From the NCBI GenBank assembly GCA_966211815.1, contig CBIHOD010000015.1, positions 1 through 64,000 on the forward strand: a stretch of DNA of 64,000 nucleotides, given 5' to 3'. Below the pieces are notes generated by a model, which was given only the letters and a program-made list of their open reading frames with translations, did not search any database and was not told the origin of the DNA. Position numbers and translations under genes: made by a program. Shown piece by piece: positions 37,043 through 46,342 of this stretch. This stretch comes from JANPCX01 sp966211815. GTDB lineage: Bacteria; Pseudomonadota; Gammaproteobacteria; Burkholderiales; Burkholderiaceae_C. Position 1 is the stretch's first letter. Each line of letters starts with the position of its first letter.

Positions 37043-37843
37043 ATGTCGCTGCCACTCCCATGGCCTGCCTCCGTGAGCCGCATCTTGCTCACCCTCTTCG
37101 TCCTGGCCGCCAGCCTTGCCTGCGAGGCGTCGGACCGGACTTTCACCGCTGTGCGCGTGGACACCGCCTCCGAAGACCTGCAGGTTTTCTGGGGCGACGA
37201 ACGGGGCCAGCCGTTCAGAGGCTTCGCGCCCCTGTCGGATTGGCTGCGCGGCAAGGGCAAGAACCTGATGTTCGCCATGAACGCAGGCATGTACCACGCC
37301 GACTTCTCGCCCGTGGGACTGCTGGTGCTGGAGGGAAAGCAGGTATCGCCGATCAACACGTCGAGCGGAAACGGGAATTTCTTCTTGAGGCCGAACGGTG
37401 TCTTTCTGCTTTCGTCGTCAGGTCCGATGGTCGTGGAGACAGGCGAGTACCCCGGGCTGGCGACCGGGGTTCGATTCGCGACCCAATCCGGCCCTCTGCT
37501 GCTGAAGAACGGCGTCATCCATCCGTCCTTCGACGTCGCCTCGGCTTCGCGACGCATCCGCAACGGCGTCGGCGTTTCGGGGCGTTTCGCTTTCTTCGTC
37601 ATCTCCGAGCGGCCCGTCACCTTCCATGAGATGGCGGTGTTTTTCCGCGATGCCTTGCATTGCAAGGACGCGCTGTACTTCGATGGCGAGGTGTCGAGCT
37701 TGTACTCGGTCGACCTGCGGCGCAGCGATTTGAGGGCTGACTTGGGGCCCATCGTGGGGGTGACGGTCGGGCGAAAGCCGGTCGCCCCAGCCGCGGGTGT
37801 GCGCCCTGGCCAGGCGGGCTCGGCAGCGCATGTCAAACCTTAG
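37043..37843 (+). CDS. Phosphodiester glycosidase-family (NAGPA domain) exported protein
   Basis: A 266-residue protein with an N-terminal signal sequence (about 10-30, SRILLTLFVLAASLACEAS). The NAGPA/DUF2233 domain shows NLMFAMNAGMYHADFSPVGLLVLEGK, GNGNFFLRPNGVFLL, TQSGPLLLKNG, RIRNGVGVSG and the C-terminal ALYFDGEVSSLY. This domain is related to the uncovering enzyme that removes GlcNAc from phosphodiesters; bacterial members are probably envelope glycan hydrolases. It follows the SPFH-like gene by 31 bases. The substrate is unknown. Confidence 0.85.
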   Translation: MSLPLPWPASVSRILLTLFVLAASLACEASDRTFTAVRVDTASEDLQVFWGDERGQPFRGFAPLSDWLRGKGKNLMFAMNAGMYHADFSPVGLLVLEGKQVSPINTSSGNGNFFLRPNGVFLLSSSGPMVVETGEYPGLATGVRFATQSGPLLLKNGVIHPSFDVASASRRIRNGVGVSGRFAFFVISERPVTFHEMAVFFRDALHCKDALYFDGEVSSLYSVDLRRSDLRADLGPIVGVTVGRKPVAPAAGVRPGQAGSAAHVKP

Positions 37844-38128
37844 GAGTTCCCGTTACCCGGCCACTTGAGTTTTGCGGCCCGGCCGGGGCGCAGGCTCTCG
37901 ACGGGCCGGGCCTGGCGAAGTCAGCCTGAGGGAAGGCGCGGCGCGAACCACGGGCACTTACTTCGGCTGGCGCGGACCGCGGCCTCGCCGAAGAGCGGCA
38001 AGCCTTCGCGGGCAGCCCTTTCGAAGTGGCTGTCCCGGAACGACCGGCGCAAGCCGGAGACGCGCGCCGTCGAGGCGGCCAAGCGGAGCCTGGTGGAGCT
38101 GCAGGCCTTCCGGTCAGGGCGGAGGCGC
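37844..38128. other. Gene-free spacer with possible coding remnant
   Basis: No intact gene. The + strand frame from 37985 to 38115 encodes a protein-like stretch (for example SKWLSRNDRRKPETRAVEAA, near 38020-38080) without a good start and running into the antisense of the MarR gene. It may be a decayed gene end or chance coding in GC-rich DNA. Nothing else is recognisable. Confidence 0.3.
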
Positions 38129-38641
38129 TCATGCGCCCGACGCGGCATCCGCGCCGCCGTCTTCCTCGTCCATCGCCGCCAGGCACTCGTCGATCACCGC
38201 GTGCAGCCGCGCCACCAGATCGTCGCCGAGCTTGGCATTGAAGGCCCGCTGGGCGGTCTTCCAGTCGCGCCGGGCCTGCGCGTGCTTGGCGCGGCCTGAC
38301 TCGGTCGCGCTGACCAAACGGCTGCGCGCGTCCTCGCCGGGCGCGGTTTCGGCCCAACCCTGGGCCACCAGCGGCTGCAGGTTGCGCGTCAACGTCGAAG
38401 CGTCCATCGCCATCGCCGCGGCGAGCTGGCCGGGGCGCACCGGACCGAGCCGCACGATGTGGGACAGCAGCGAATACTGCGTGGTCTTCAAGCCGGCGTT
38501 GCCCAGCACCCCGTCGAAATGCTGGCTCGCGCGGCGCGACAGCTGGCGCAACTTGAAGCTGCTGCAGCCGCTGGGTGCGGCCGTTTGCGCGCCAGGGCTT
38601 GAAGACAAAAGAGGCGGCGGGGCCTTTTTCCTTTTCGGCAT
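38129..38641 (-). CDS. MarR-family transcriptional regulator
   Basis: A 170-residue winged-helix regulator. A basic, low-complexity N terminus (MPKRKKAPPPLLSSS) precedes the MarR core: LRQLSRRASQHFDGVLGNAG, LKTTQYSLLSHIVRLGPV, the recognition region QLAAAMAMDASTLTRNLQPLVAQGW, and the wing EDARSRLVSATESGR. It is divergent from an MFS transporter gene 73 bases away, the classic arrangement of a repressor with the exporter it controls. Tandem dyads in the gap are the likely operators. Confidence 0.92.
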   Translation of the reverse strand: MPKRKKAPPPLLSSSPGAQTAAPSGCSSFKLRQLSRRASQHFDGVLGNAGLKTTQYSLLSHIVRLGPVRPGQLAAAMAMDASTLTRNLQPLVAQGWAETAPGEDARSRLVSATESGRAKHAQARRDWKTAQRAFNAKLGDDLVARLHAVIDECLAAMDEEDGGADAASGA

Positions 38642-38650
38642 GATTTTTGA

Positions 38651-38679
38651 ATTGTACCTACAATCATTGCATCTACAAG
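38651..38679. promoter_or_regulatory. Tandem dyads in the MarR/MFS divergent promoter
   Basis: ATTGTACCTACAAT (38651-38664) is a dyad with 6-bp arms. A near-copy, ATTGCATCTACAAG, starts 15 bases later (38666-38679). Two dyads one and a half helical turns apart, in the 73-bp gap between a MarR gene and a transporter, are typical of MarR operators. The symmetry is seen; the binding is inferred. Confidence 0.6.
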
Positions 38680-38714
38680 TTTTGATTCGAAACCAAGGGA
38701 AGGAAAGGAACCCG

Positions 38715-39998
38715 ATGATCGCCAGCTCCACCACCGCGGCCCTGGGCCGGCGCGGCGTCCACTACGCCTGGGTCATCGCCGCGGTGACCTTCTTCGCGAT
38801 GCTCACCACCTCGGCGGCGCTGGGCCTGCCCGGGGCCATGCTGCAACCCTTGAGCAAGGAGTTCGGCTGGACGACCGACCAGCTGTCGTCTGTGTTCGCG
38901 GTGCGCTTCGCCCTGTTCGGCCTGCTGGGGCCTTTCGCGGCGATCTTCATCGCGCGCTTCGGCCTGCGCCGCATCATGGTGTCGGCCGCCGGGTTGATCG
39001 CCGCCGCGATGGCGCTGGCCACGGGCGTGACGCAGCTGTGGCAGCTCCTCCTGCTCTGGGGCCTGGTGCTGGGTTGCGGCACCGGGCTGACGGCGCTGGT
39101 GCTGGGCGCGATGGTGGCCAACCGCTGGTTCACCGAGCGCCGCGGCCTGGTCGTCGGCCTGTTCGCCGCGAGCACGGCCACCGGCCAGCTTCTGTTCCTG
39201 CCGGCCGCGGCCTGGCTCATCGAGCGCCATGGCTGGCGCTTCGCGGTGCTGCCGGTGGTGGCCGCCTGCGTCGGCGTCATCGCGCTGGTGCTGCTCTTCA
39301 TGCGCGACCACCCTCGCGACGTCGGCCTGCGCGCCTTCGGCGAGCCTCAAGGCGGGCCGCAGGAGAAGGCGCCGCCACCGGCCCCGCTCAACCTGTGGGG
39401 CCCGTTCACGGTGCTGGCCGAGGTGTCGCGCGACCGCACGTTCTGGGTGCTGGCCGGCAGCTTCTTCATCTGCGGCCTGAGCACCAACGGCCTGGTGCAG
39501 ACCCACTTCATCTCGCTCTGCGGCGACAACGGCCTGTCCGCGGTGCCCGCCGCGTCGGTGCTGGCGATGATGGGCGCCTTCGACCTCGTGGGCACGCTGC
39601 TGTCGGGCTACCTGTCAGACCGCTACGACAACCGCAAGCTGCTGTTTTGGTATTACGCGCTTCGCGGCCTGTCGCTGTTCTGGCTGCCGTTCTCCACTTT
39701 CACGCTCTACGGCCTGTCGCTGTTCGCCATGTTTTATGGGCTGGACTGGATCGCCACCGTCCCGCCCACTGTCAAGCTCGCCGGCGCGGCCTTCGGCAAA
39801 GAGCGGGCCGGCCTGGTGTTCGGCTGGGTGTTCGCGGCCCACCAGCTGGGCGCGGCGGTGGCGGCCTACGGCGCGGGGCTGACGCGCACGCTGCTGCTGA
39901 CCTACAACCCCGCGCTCTTCGCCGCCGGCGCCGCTTGCCTGGCGGCGGCGCTGCTGGTGGTGACGGCCCGGCGCGGCCCGCCACCCGCGGCGGCTTGA
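38715..39998 (+). CDS. Major facilitator superfamily transporter
   Basis: A 427-residue protein with about 12 membrane helices. The first is WVIAAVTFFAMLTTSAALGL. The loop 2-3 motif appears as ARFGLRRIMVSAAG and the loop 8-9 equivalent as GYLSDRYDNRKLLFWYY. The pattern is that of the monocarboxylate/oxalate-formate-type MFS group common in Burkholderiales. The first ATG after AGGAAAGGAA is used; the frame is open upstream without similarity. It is divergent from a MarR repressor, which suggests inducible transport of a small organic acid or drug. The substrate cannot be told. Confidence 0.9.
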   Translation: MIASSTTAALGRRGVHYAWVIAAVTFFAMLTTSAALGLPGAMLQPLSKEFGWTTDQLSSVFAVRFALFGLLGPFAAIFIARFGLRRIMVSAAGLIAAAMALATGVTQLWQLLLLWGLVLGCGTGLTALVLGAMVANRWFTERRGLVVGLFAASTATGQLLFLPAAAWLIERHGWRFAVLPVVAACVGVIALVLLFMRDHPRDVGLRAFGEPQGGPQEKAPPPAPLNLWGPFTVLAEVSRDRTFWVLAGSFFICGLSTNGLVQTHFISLCGDNGLSAVPAASVLAMMGAFDLVGTLLSGYLSDRYDNRKLLFWYYALRGLSLFWLPFSTFTLYGLSLFAMFYGLDWIATVPPTVKLAGAAFGKERAGLVFGWVFAAHQLGAAVAAYGAGLTRTLLLTYNPALFAAGAACLAAALLVVTARRGPPPAAA

Positions 39999-40020
39999 CG
40001 CCGTCCCGCGAGGACGCGCG

Positions 40021-40365
40021 TCAACCCACCCCGCGCTGCTTGAGCAGCGCCTGCAGCCTGCCGATCTCGTCCAGCAGGTCCAGCACCAGGCCGAGGTCGG
40101 CGCAGGAGACTTGCAGGTCACGGGCCAGCCGGGCGGCCACCAGGGCGCGCCGCAGGGAATGGCCGCCGAAGGTCCATTCCTGCGGGCCGGCGCCGGTGGG
40201 CTCGACGACGTTCTCCGCCACCCAGGCTTCCACGTCTTCCCGCGGGACGCGGCAGGCGTGGCACAGCTGGGCCAGGGTGAGCGGGCTGGACGCCTCGTCC
40301 ACCACCACGGCGGTGAGGATGGAGGTGGCGCTGGTCTGCGTCGGGGTGTCGGGGCTGGCGTTCAT
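40021..40365 (-). CDS. cbpM: Chaperone modulator CbpM
   Basis: A 114-residue MerR-like-fold protein. The central region PLTLAQLCHACRVPREDVEAWVAENVVEPTG and RRALVAARLARDLQVSCADLGLVLDLLDEI (each cited in part) is typical of CbpM, which binds the J domain of CbpA and blocks its activity. Its start overlaps the end of the cbpA gene by four bases (ATGA), so the inhibitor is translated with its target. Confidence 0.9.
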   Translation of the reverse strand: MNASPDTPTQTSATSILTAVVVDEASSPLTLAQLCHACRVPREDVEAWVAENVVEPTGAGPQEWTFGGHSLRRALVAARLARDLQVSCADLGLVLDLLDEIGRLQALLKQRGVG

Positions 40366-41369
40366 GCGGGTGGCTCCGAAGGGTTGGATGGGGAAGGGCG
40401 GGGATCGAAGCCGGGGAAGGCCTCGGCCAGACGCTGGAAGGCTTCCCGGTCCGCCGTGGTCTCGGCCCGCGGCAGCACCACTTTCAGCACGGCGTAGAGG
40501 TCGCCGGGCGGCGTGCCGGGCAGGCCCCGGCCCTTGAGCCTGAACCGGCGCCCGGCGCCCGAGCCGGCGGAGACGTTCAGCGTCAATTCCCCGCCCGGGG
40601 TTTGCAAAGGCAATTGCGCGCCCAGCGCCGCCTCCCACGGGGCGACCGGCAAAGTGACGTAGACGTCGCGGCCCTCCACGCGCCAGCGCGGGTGCGGCTC
40701 CAGGCTGATCTGCAGAAACAGGTCGCCCGCCGGGGCGCCGCCGATCCCCGGCGCGCCCTGGCCGGGCAACCGCAAGTGCTGTCCCTCCTGGAGCCCGGGG
40801 GGCAGGGCGACTTCGACCGCCTGGTCGCGCAAGGCCGCCACGCGGCCGTCGGCGCCCATCACCGGCAGGCGCAGCTGCAGCGTGCGCCGGCCGCCGAGAT
40901 AGGCCTCCTCGACGGTGATCGCGACCTTGGCGTGGTGGTCTTCCCCGGCCACGGGCGGCGGCGCCGGAGCGGCGCCCTGCGCCATGCCGGCGCGGTAGGC
41001 GCTGGCCGCCGCGCGCGCCTGCCGGCTGAAGACCGAAGAGAAGAATTCGCTGAAGTTCGACGGCTCGCCGGCGGGCGCGCCGTCGCCGCCGTTGGGTTCG
41101 GCGCCGTTGGCGCCGCGCCAGTCGCCGCCGGGCTGGAAGGGCTGGCCGCGCGGCTGGCGCCGGGCCAGGTCGTCGTAAGCGCTGCGTTTTTCCGGGTCTT
41201 GCAGCGCTTCATAGGCTTCCAGCACCTCCTTGAAGCGCGCCTCCGCCTGCGGTTCCTTGCTGACGTCCGGGTGGTAGCGGCGCGCCAGCTTGCGGTAGGC
41301 GCGCTTGACCTCTTCCGGCGGCGCGGTGCGGTCGATGCCCAGGGCGGCGTAGTAATCCTTGAACTCCAT
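40362..41369 (-). CDS. cbpA: DnaJ-like co-chaperone CbpA (curved DNA-binding protein)
   Basis: A 335-residue type II J protein. The J domain (1-70) contains DYYAALGIDRTAPPEEVKRA and the DnaK-activating HPD in RYHPDVSKEP. A Gly/Ala/Pro linker (~80-150) leads to two C-terminal substrate-binding domains (ITVEEAYLGGRRTLQLRLPV, VALPPGLQEGQHLRLPGQG, RDVYVTLPVAPWEAALGA). There is no zinc-finger region, which separates it from DnaJ. It is upstream of and overlaps cbpM. Confidence 0.94.
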   Translation of the reverse strand: MEFKDYYAALGIDRTAPPEEVKRAYRKLARRYHPDVSKEPQAEARFKEVLEAYEALQDPEKRSAYDDLARRQPRGQPFQPGGDWRGANGAEPNGGDGAPAGEPSNFSEFFSSVFSRQARAAASAYRAGMAQGAAPAPPPVAGEDHHAKVAITVEEAYLGGRRTLQLRLPVMGADGRVAALRDQAVEVALPPGLQEGQHLRLPGQGAPGIGGAPAGDLFLQISLEPHPRWRVEGRDVYVTLPVAPWEAALGAQLPLQTPGGELTLNVSAGSGAGRRFRLKGRGLPGTPPGDLYAVLKVVLPRAETTADREAFQRLAEAFPGFDPRPSPSNPSEPPA

Positions 41370-41724
41370 GGCGGGCCTTGTGCGTGCGGAACGGGAGGCG
41401 CCCGCATCGCGAGCGTCGCCGGCCCGCCGGGGTGGATGGATGGGCGGTGTGCCGGGCGTCGCTGCCTGCGGGGTCGCGGGAATTTCGGGTCCTGCAAGCC
41501 ATCGTAATCCCGGCGGTCGCGCCGCGCGAGGGGCCGTGGCAAGGCGGCGACGCCGGCCTGTCCGTTCTTGCAGCATGGCCAGCCCCCCCAGCGCCATCCC
41601 ATCGGGCGCCGACCCTTCCCACCCCGTGGCCTCTGCCCCCGCCGGCGGTGCGGAGGCAGCGATTCCTTCAAACTGAATGCGGCCCGGCACCCCGCCGCCG
41701 CTCCCCTTCCCGGATGCCGAATCG

Positions 41725-42717
<993 letters not shown>

Positions 42718-42814
42718 CGCCGGCTTGGGGGGCATCCATCCCGGCGCGATTCCGGGGATCGGGCTTGAGGCGCCACAATCCCTCCCGACTGAAACGCAAG
42801 GACACGCCGCCGTC

Positions 42815-43318
42815 ATGAACAGCACGCTCGCCTCACTGTTCGAGTACAAAGCCTGGGCCGACACCGAGCTCCACGGCGCCCTCGAAAGGTTCGACGCCCG
42901 TCGGCATCCCGACCGGTTCCACGCGATGCTCCGCACGCTCGACCACGCCAACGTGGTGGACCAGATCTTCCAATGCCACTTGGGCGGTCCCGCCCCGGCG
43001 CGGCCTTTCAAGGCGACGCACTCGGAACCCACTCCGGGCCTGGCCGCATTGCGGAAGTCCGTCCAGGCCACGGACGACTGGTACGTCCGTTTCGTCTCCG
43101 GGATCGGTGCCGACGACTTGAAACTGCGGGTGCGCTTCACATTCACCGACGGCGGCCAAGGCGCCATGTCGCGCGAGGAAATGCTGCTTCACGTCATCAC
43201 CCACAGCGGCTACCACCGCGGGAGCATCGGCCAGATGCTTGAAGACACGGGCGCCGATTCGCCACCGGATTCCCTGACCAAGTTCCTGCACAGGCGCGAG
43301 CCCGAACGCAGGCTCTGA
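42815..43318 (+). CDS. DinB-family protein
   Basis: A 167-residue four-helix-bundle protein of the DinB/YfiT group. The metal-binding His are expected in HANVVDQIFQCHL and in the terminal helix HVITHSGYHRGSIGQML, which are both present. WADTELHGAL and a basic C terminus also fit. These proteins act as thiol-dependent transferases or stress proteins; the specific reaction here is unknown. It is probably transcribed alone or with the transglutaminase-like gene 88 bases downstream. Confidence 0.85.
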   Translation: MNSTLASLFEYKAWADTELHGALERFDARRHPDRFHAMLRTLDHANVVDQIFQCHLGGPAPARPFKATHSEPTPGLAALRKSVQATDDWYVRFVSGIGADDLKLRVRFTFTDGGQGAMSREEMLLHVITHSGYHRGSIGQMLEDTGADSPPDSLTKFLHRREPERRL

Positions 43319-43406
43319 GCCGGAGTCAGCGGCCTTGCGTGTTCCGCCGCAGTGGGGAAGGCGCCTTAGCGGCGCACTTCATTCCCAATTTCACCTCTCA
43401 ACCCGC

Positions 43407-43988
43407 ATGCAGCGCTACCTCGCCCCCAGCAGATACATCGACTTCGAGCACGAAGGCGTCATGGCCCTGGCCCGGGAATTGGCCGGTGGCGGGCCTCCTT
43501 CGGAGCACGGCGTGGCGCAAAGGTGCTTCGAGTTCGTCAGGGACGAGATCCGCCACAGCTCGGACTTCAAACTTAACCCCGTCACTTGCAAAGCCTCAGA
43601 CGTGTTGCGCCACAAGACCGGGTTCTGCTACGCCAAGAGCCACTTGCTGGCCGCCCTCCTCAGGGCCAACGGGATTCCCGCCGGCTTGTGCTACCAGCAC
43701 CTTTCAGTCGGCGACGGCGGCGCGCCTTATTGCCTGCACGGCCTGAACGCCGTCCACCTTCGCGGCCTCGGCTGGTACCGAATCGACCCCCGGGGCGACA
43801 AGCCCGGCATCAGCGCCCGGTTCAACCCGCCGCAAGAGGCCCTTGCCTTCCGGGTCCAAGGGCGGGAAGAGCGCGACCTGCCGGAGGTCTGGGCCGAACC
43901 GCTGCAAATCGTCGTGGACGTCCTGGAGCGTTGCGCAAGCTACGACCAGGTGCTGGCCGGCCTGCCGGACATCGAGCTCGCGGCCTGA
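43407..43988 (+). CDS. Transglutaminase-like cysteine protease-fold protein
   Basis: A 193-residue protein with a transglutaminase-like catalytic triad: C74 in KTGFCYAKSHLLAALLRANG, H111 in YCLHGLNAVHL and D127 in YRIDPRGDKPG. It has no signal peptide. Bacterial proteins of this size and pattern are annotated as transglutaminase family, with unknown substrates. The DUF3052 gene follows 24 bases later on the same strand, suggesting a small operon with the GNAT gene beyond it. Confidence 0.88.
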   Translation: MQRYLAPSRYIDFEHEGVMALARELAGGGPPSEHGVAQRCFEFVRDEIRHSSDFKLNPVTCKASDVLRHKTGFCYAKSHLLAALLRANGIPAGLCYQHLSVGDGGAPYCLHGLNAVHLRGLGWYRIDPRGDKPGISARFNPPQEALAFRVQGREERDLPEVWAEPLQIVVDVLERCASYDQVLAGLPDIELAA

Positions 43989-44012
43989 AAGGCTGAGCCC
44001 CGAAGGGACCGC

Positions 44013-44432
44013 ATGGAACACATGGACACCCCCGGCTACTCGGCTTCTCCCCTGCCGAAGAAGCTGGGCATCAAGGACGGCCACTGTGTCCTCCTGCTCG
44101 GCGCGCCCGAGGGTTACGCGGCGTCTCTGGAGCCTTTGCCCGCCGGCGTGGAGTTCACGAACCGGGCGGGCCCCATGGTCGATCTCGCCCAGGTCTTCGT
44201 CACCCGGCGGGAAGACCTCGCCCGGCAGCTGGGCGCCTTGCGCAAGCAGTTGAAGCCCGACGCGGCGCTCTGGGTGTCATGGCCGAAGAAAGCGTCGAAG
44301 GTGCCGACCACGGTCACGGAGGACACCGTGCGCGAACTGGCGTTGCCCCTGGGTTTCGTCGACGTCAAGGTTTGCGCCGTCAGCGAAGTCTGGTCCGGAC
44401 TCGAGCTGGTGGTCCGCAAAGGGCTGCGCTGA
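44013..44432 (+). CDS. DUF3052-family protein
   Basis: A 139-residue protein with the DUF3052 pattern: GYSASPLPKKLGIKDGHCVLLLGAP (in part), VDLAQVFVTRREDL, LWVSWPKKASKVPTTVTEDT and LGFVDVKVCAVSEVWSGLEL. No function is established for the family. An in-frame ATG at 44022 is an alternative start; AAGGGA at 44003-44008 favours the first. It is in line with the genes on either side. Confidence 0.88.
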   Translation: MEHMDTPGYSASPLPKKLGIKDGHCVLLLGAPEGYAASLEPLPAGVEFTNRAGPMVDLAQVFVTRREDLARQLGALRKQLKPDAALWVSWPKKASKVPTTVTEDTVRELALPLGFVDVKVCAVSEVWSGLELVVRKGLR

Positions 44433-44514
44433 GGATGCGGCCGCCTCATCCTTCCATCAAGGGAGCGCCGTCCAGCGGGCGGGCCGGCGCCTTCCTCGTC
44501 GAGCACCGGCCGTC

Positions 44515-44970
44515 ATGAACGAAGTATGTTTGCGTGCCGCGTCGCGGGAAGACAAGGATCCGATCTTTGTTTCGTACAAAGCCACCCTGCGGAAATATGT
44601 CGAATGGGCGTGGGGTTGGAACGAGGAATTCCAGGCGGCCGGATTCTGGAAGCATCATCCCCTGGACCAATTCCGAGTGGTGACCGTGAACGGGGAATTT
44701 GCGGGAGCGATTCATGTGGAGGAGCAGGAGACCCTGCATTTCGTGCGAATGATCTTCCTGTTGCCCGAGTTCCAAGGCCGCGGCATTGGCTCGCGGCTGT
44801 TGATGGAAGAGGCGGTCCGCGCCCAAGACGGCGGGAAACGGTTGGAACTCAAGGTCATCAAGGTCAACCCTGCGAAGAACCTGTACGAGCGACTCGGCTT
44901 TTCAGTGATCGGGGAAGACGACGTCACTTGCCATATGCGGCTCGCTCAGACAAATAGGTCCGAGGCTTGA
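44515..44970 (+). CDS. GNAT-family N-acetyltransferase
   Basis: A 151-residue acetyltransferase. The acetyl-CoA-binding motif is FLLPEFQGRGIGSRLLMEEA, followed by VIKVNPAKNLYERLGFSVIGED, which is the usual motif B. The N-terminal part (SYKATLRKYVEWAWGWNEEFQ) resembles GNAT proteins that act on small molecules. The base composition is lower in GC than its neighbours, which may reflect recent transfer. The substrate is unknown. Confidence 0.88.
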   Translation: MNEVCLRAASREDKDPIFVSYKATLRKYVEWAWGWNEEFQAAGFWKHHPLDQFRVVTVNGEFAGAIHVEEQETLHFVRMIFLLPEFQGRGIGSRLLMEEAVRAQDGGKRLELKVIKVNPAKNLYERLGFSVIGEDDVTCHMRLAQTNRSEA

Positions 44971-45148
44971 TTTCCTGCGCCTGTGCATGGGTCGCAGAGC
45001 CTCACCGCAGCGCTCGCCGGGGCCTCCGGGCCTGGCGGCGGTCCTATGAGATCACGGCGGCAGTGGCGTAGATTTCGCCACCCGCGCCTGGATGCGCCGG
45101 CGATCGGCGCCGGCGAGGCCCGCGTCCCAACCCAAGGAGTCTTGTCCC

Positions 45149-45820
45149 GTGCACATCGCCGCCCTTTTCGACATGGATGGGTTGCTGATCGATTCCGAGG
45201 CCGCAATCATGCGCGCCTGGCTGGGCGTCGCGGCGCAAATGGGGGTGGAGCTTTCGCTGCGCGACTACTTGGCGGTGGTCGGCCGCTCGGCACCGGACGC
45301 GTTCGCCGTGCTGACGGCCCTCTTCGGCGGGAAGCACCGTTTCGAACTCGCCAGGGCGCGTGTCATCGCCGAATTGGACGCCCTGCAGGAAGATGCCAGG
45401 TTCCCGCTCAAGGACGGGGCGCTCGACTTGCTGGCCGCGTTGCTTACCCAAGGCGTGCCATGCGCCGTCGCGTCTTCCTCGCCGCGAGGGGAGATCGAGG
45501 CCCGCCTGGCCGCCGTCGGGGTCTGGCACTACTTCTCGGCGGCGGCGGGCGGCGACGAGGTCGCCCGCGGCAAGCCTGACCCGGCTGTCTACCTGCTCGC
45601 CGCCCAGCGCCTGGGTGTCGACGCCTCGCGCTGCCTGGCTTTCGAGGACAGCCACAACGGGGCCAGGGCGGCGTTGGGCTGCGGTGCCAAGGTCGTCATC
45701 GTTCCCGACCTCCTCCAGCCGACGGAAGAGCTGCGTAGCGAAGCGTTCCAAGTGCTGTCATCGCTGCGTGAGGCCGCACCCCTGGCGAGCCAGTGGTTCA
45801 GCGCGAGGCGTGACGCCTGA
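45149..45820 (+). CDS. HAD-family phosphatase (beta-phosphoglucomutase-like)
   Basis: A 223-residue HAD hydrolase read from GTG with AAGGAG at 45134-45139. Motif I is ALFDMDGLLIDSE (nucleophile Asp and general acid Asp), motif II AVASSSP, the Lys motif RGKPDPAVYLLAAQRLG, and motif IV LAFEDSHNGARAA. The alpha-helical cap between ~20 and 90 makes it subfamily IA. It most resembles sugar-phosphate phosphatases and phosphoglucomutases. The exact substrate is unknown. Confidence 0.9.
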   Translation: MHIAALFDMDGLLIDSEAAIMRAWLGVAAQMGVELSLRDYLAVVGRSAPDAFAVLTALFGGKHRFELARARVIAELDALQEDARFPLKDGALDLLAALLTQGVPCAVASSSPRGEIEARLAAVGVWHYFSAAAGGDEVARGKPDPAVYLLAAQRLGVDASRCLAFEDSHNGARAALGCGAKVVIVPDLLQPTEELRSEAFQVLSSLREAAPLASQWFSARRDA

Positions 45821-45978
45821 AACACGCGCTTGGATCACAGGCCTCCATGGCGGCAACGCCTCAGCGGCGCTGGACGTGTTCGACGAGCACCGACAAGGCC
45901 CACTGGGAGGCAGTGCTCCGGAATCGTTTCGCCGCCGATGGCCTGGTTGCATGGTTCCACGTCGGCTTGCTTCAATTT

Positions 45979-46003
45979 AATATTTCCAATATTATAGAAA
46001 TAT
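45979..46003. promoter_or_regulatory. AT-rich dyad overlapping the arsR start (probable ArsR operator/promoter)
   Basis: In otherwise GC-rich DNA, AATATT (45979-45984) and AATATT (45988-45993) flank TCC, forming a dyad. ATATTTC (45980-45986) pairs with GAAATAT (45997-46003). ArsR-type repressors bind such ATA-rich dyads next to their own promoter. The second arm overlaps the arsR ATG, and no Shine-Dalgarno is seen. The symmetry is observed; the operator role is inferred. Confidence 0.6.
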
Positions 46004-46328
46004 GGAAGAGAAAGACGTCGTCCGATCCCTCACCGCGCTGGCCCATGGCAACCGCCTGCAGGTCTTCCGCGCCCTCGTGGTCGCGGGCAACAAAGGCATG
46101 ACGCCGGGCGTGATGGCCGAAGGCTCCGGCATGCCCGCCGCCACCCTGTCCTTCCACCTCAAGGAGCTGATGAATGCCGGCCTGGTGACGCAGGAGCGGC
46201 TTGGCCGCAACCTGGTGTACCGGGCGTCGTTCGAGCACATGAACGGGCTGCTCGGCTACCTCACCGAGAACTGCTGCCAGGGCGACGCCTGCGTCGATCA
46301 GGCGGAGGCTTCTTGCCGCAATTGCTGA
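46002..46328 (+). CDS. arsR: ArsR-family arsenic-responsive repressor
   Basis: A 108-residue winged-helix repressor (LTALAHGNRLQVFRALVVAG; recognition helix ATLSFHLKELMNAGLV; wing RLGRNLVYRA). The As(III) site is not in the DNA-binding helix as in plasmid ArsR. It appears to be at the C terminus, TENCCQGDAC (C91, C92, C97) plus C105 and C108. This is the arrangement described for Acidithiobacillus-type ArsR. It heads the arsR-arsI-arsC-aquaporin-arsN2 unit and overlaps an AT-rich dyad. Confidence 0.94.
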   Translation: MEEKDVVRSLTALAHGNRLQVFRALVVAGNKGMTPGVMAEGSGMPAATLSFHLKELMNAGLVTQERLGRNLVYRASFEHMNGLLGYLTENCCQGDACVDQAEASCRNC

Positions 46329-46342
46329 ACGAAGGAGATCCC

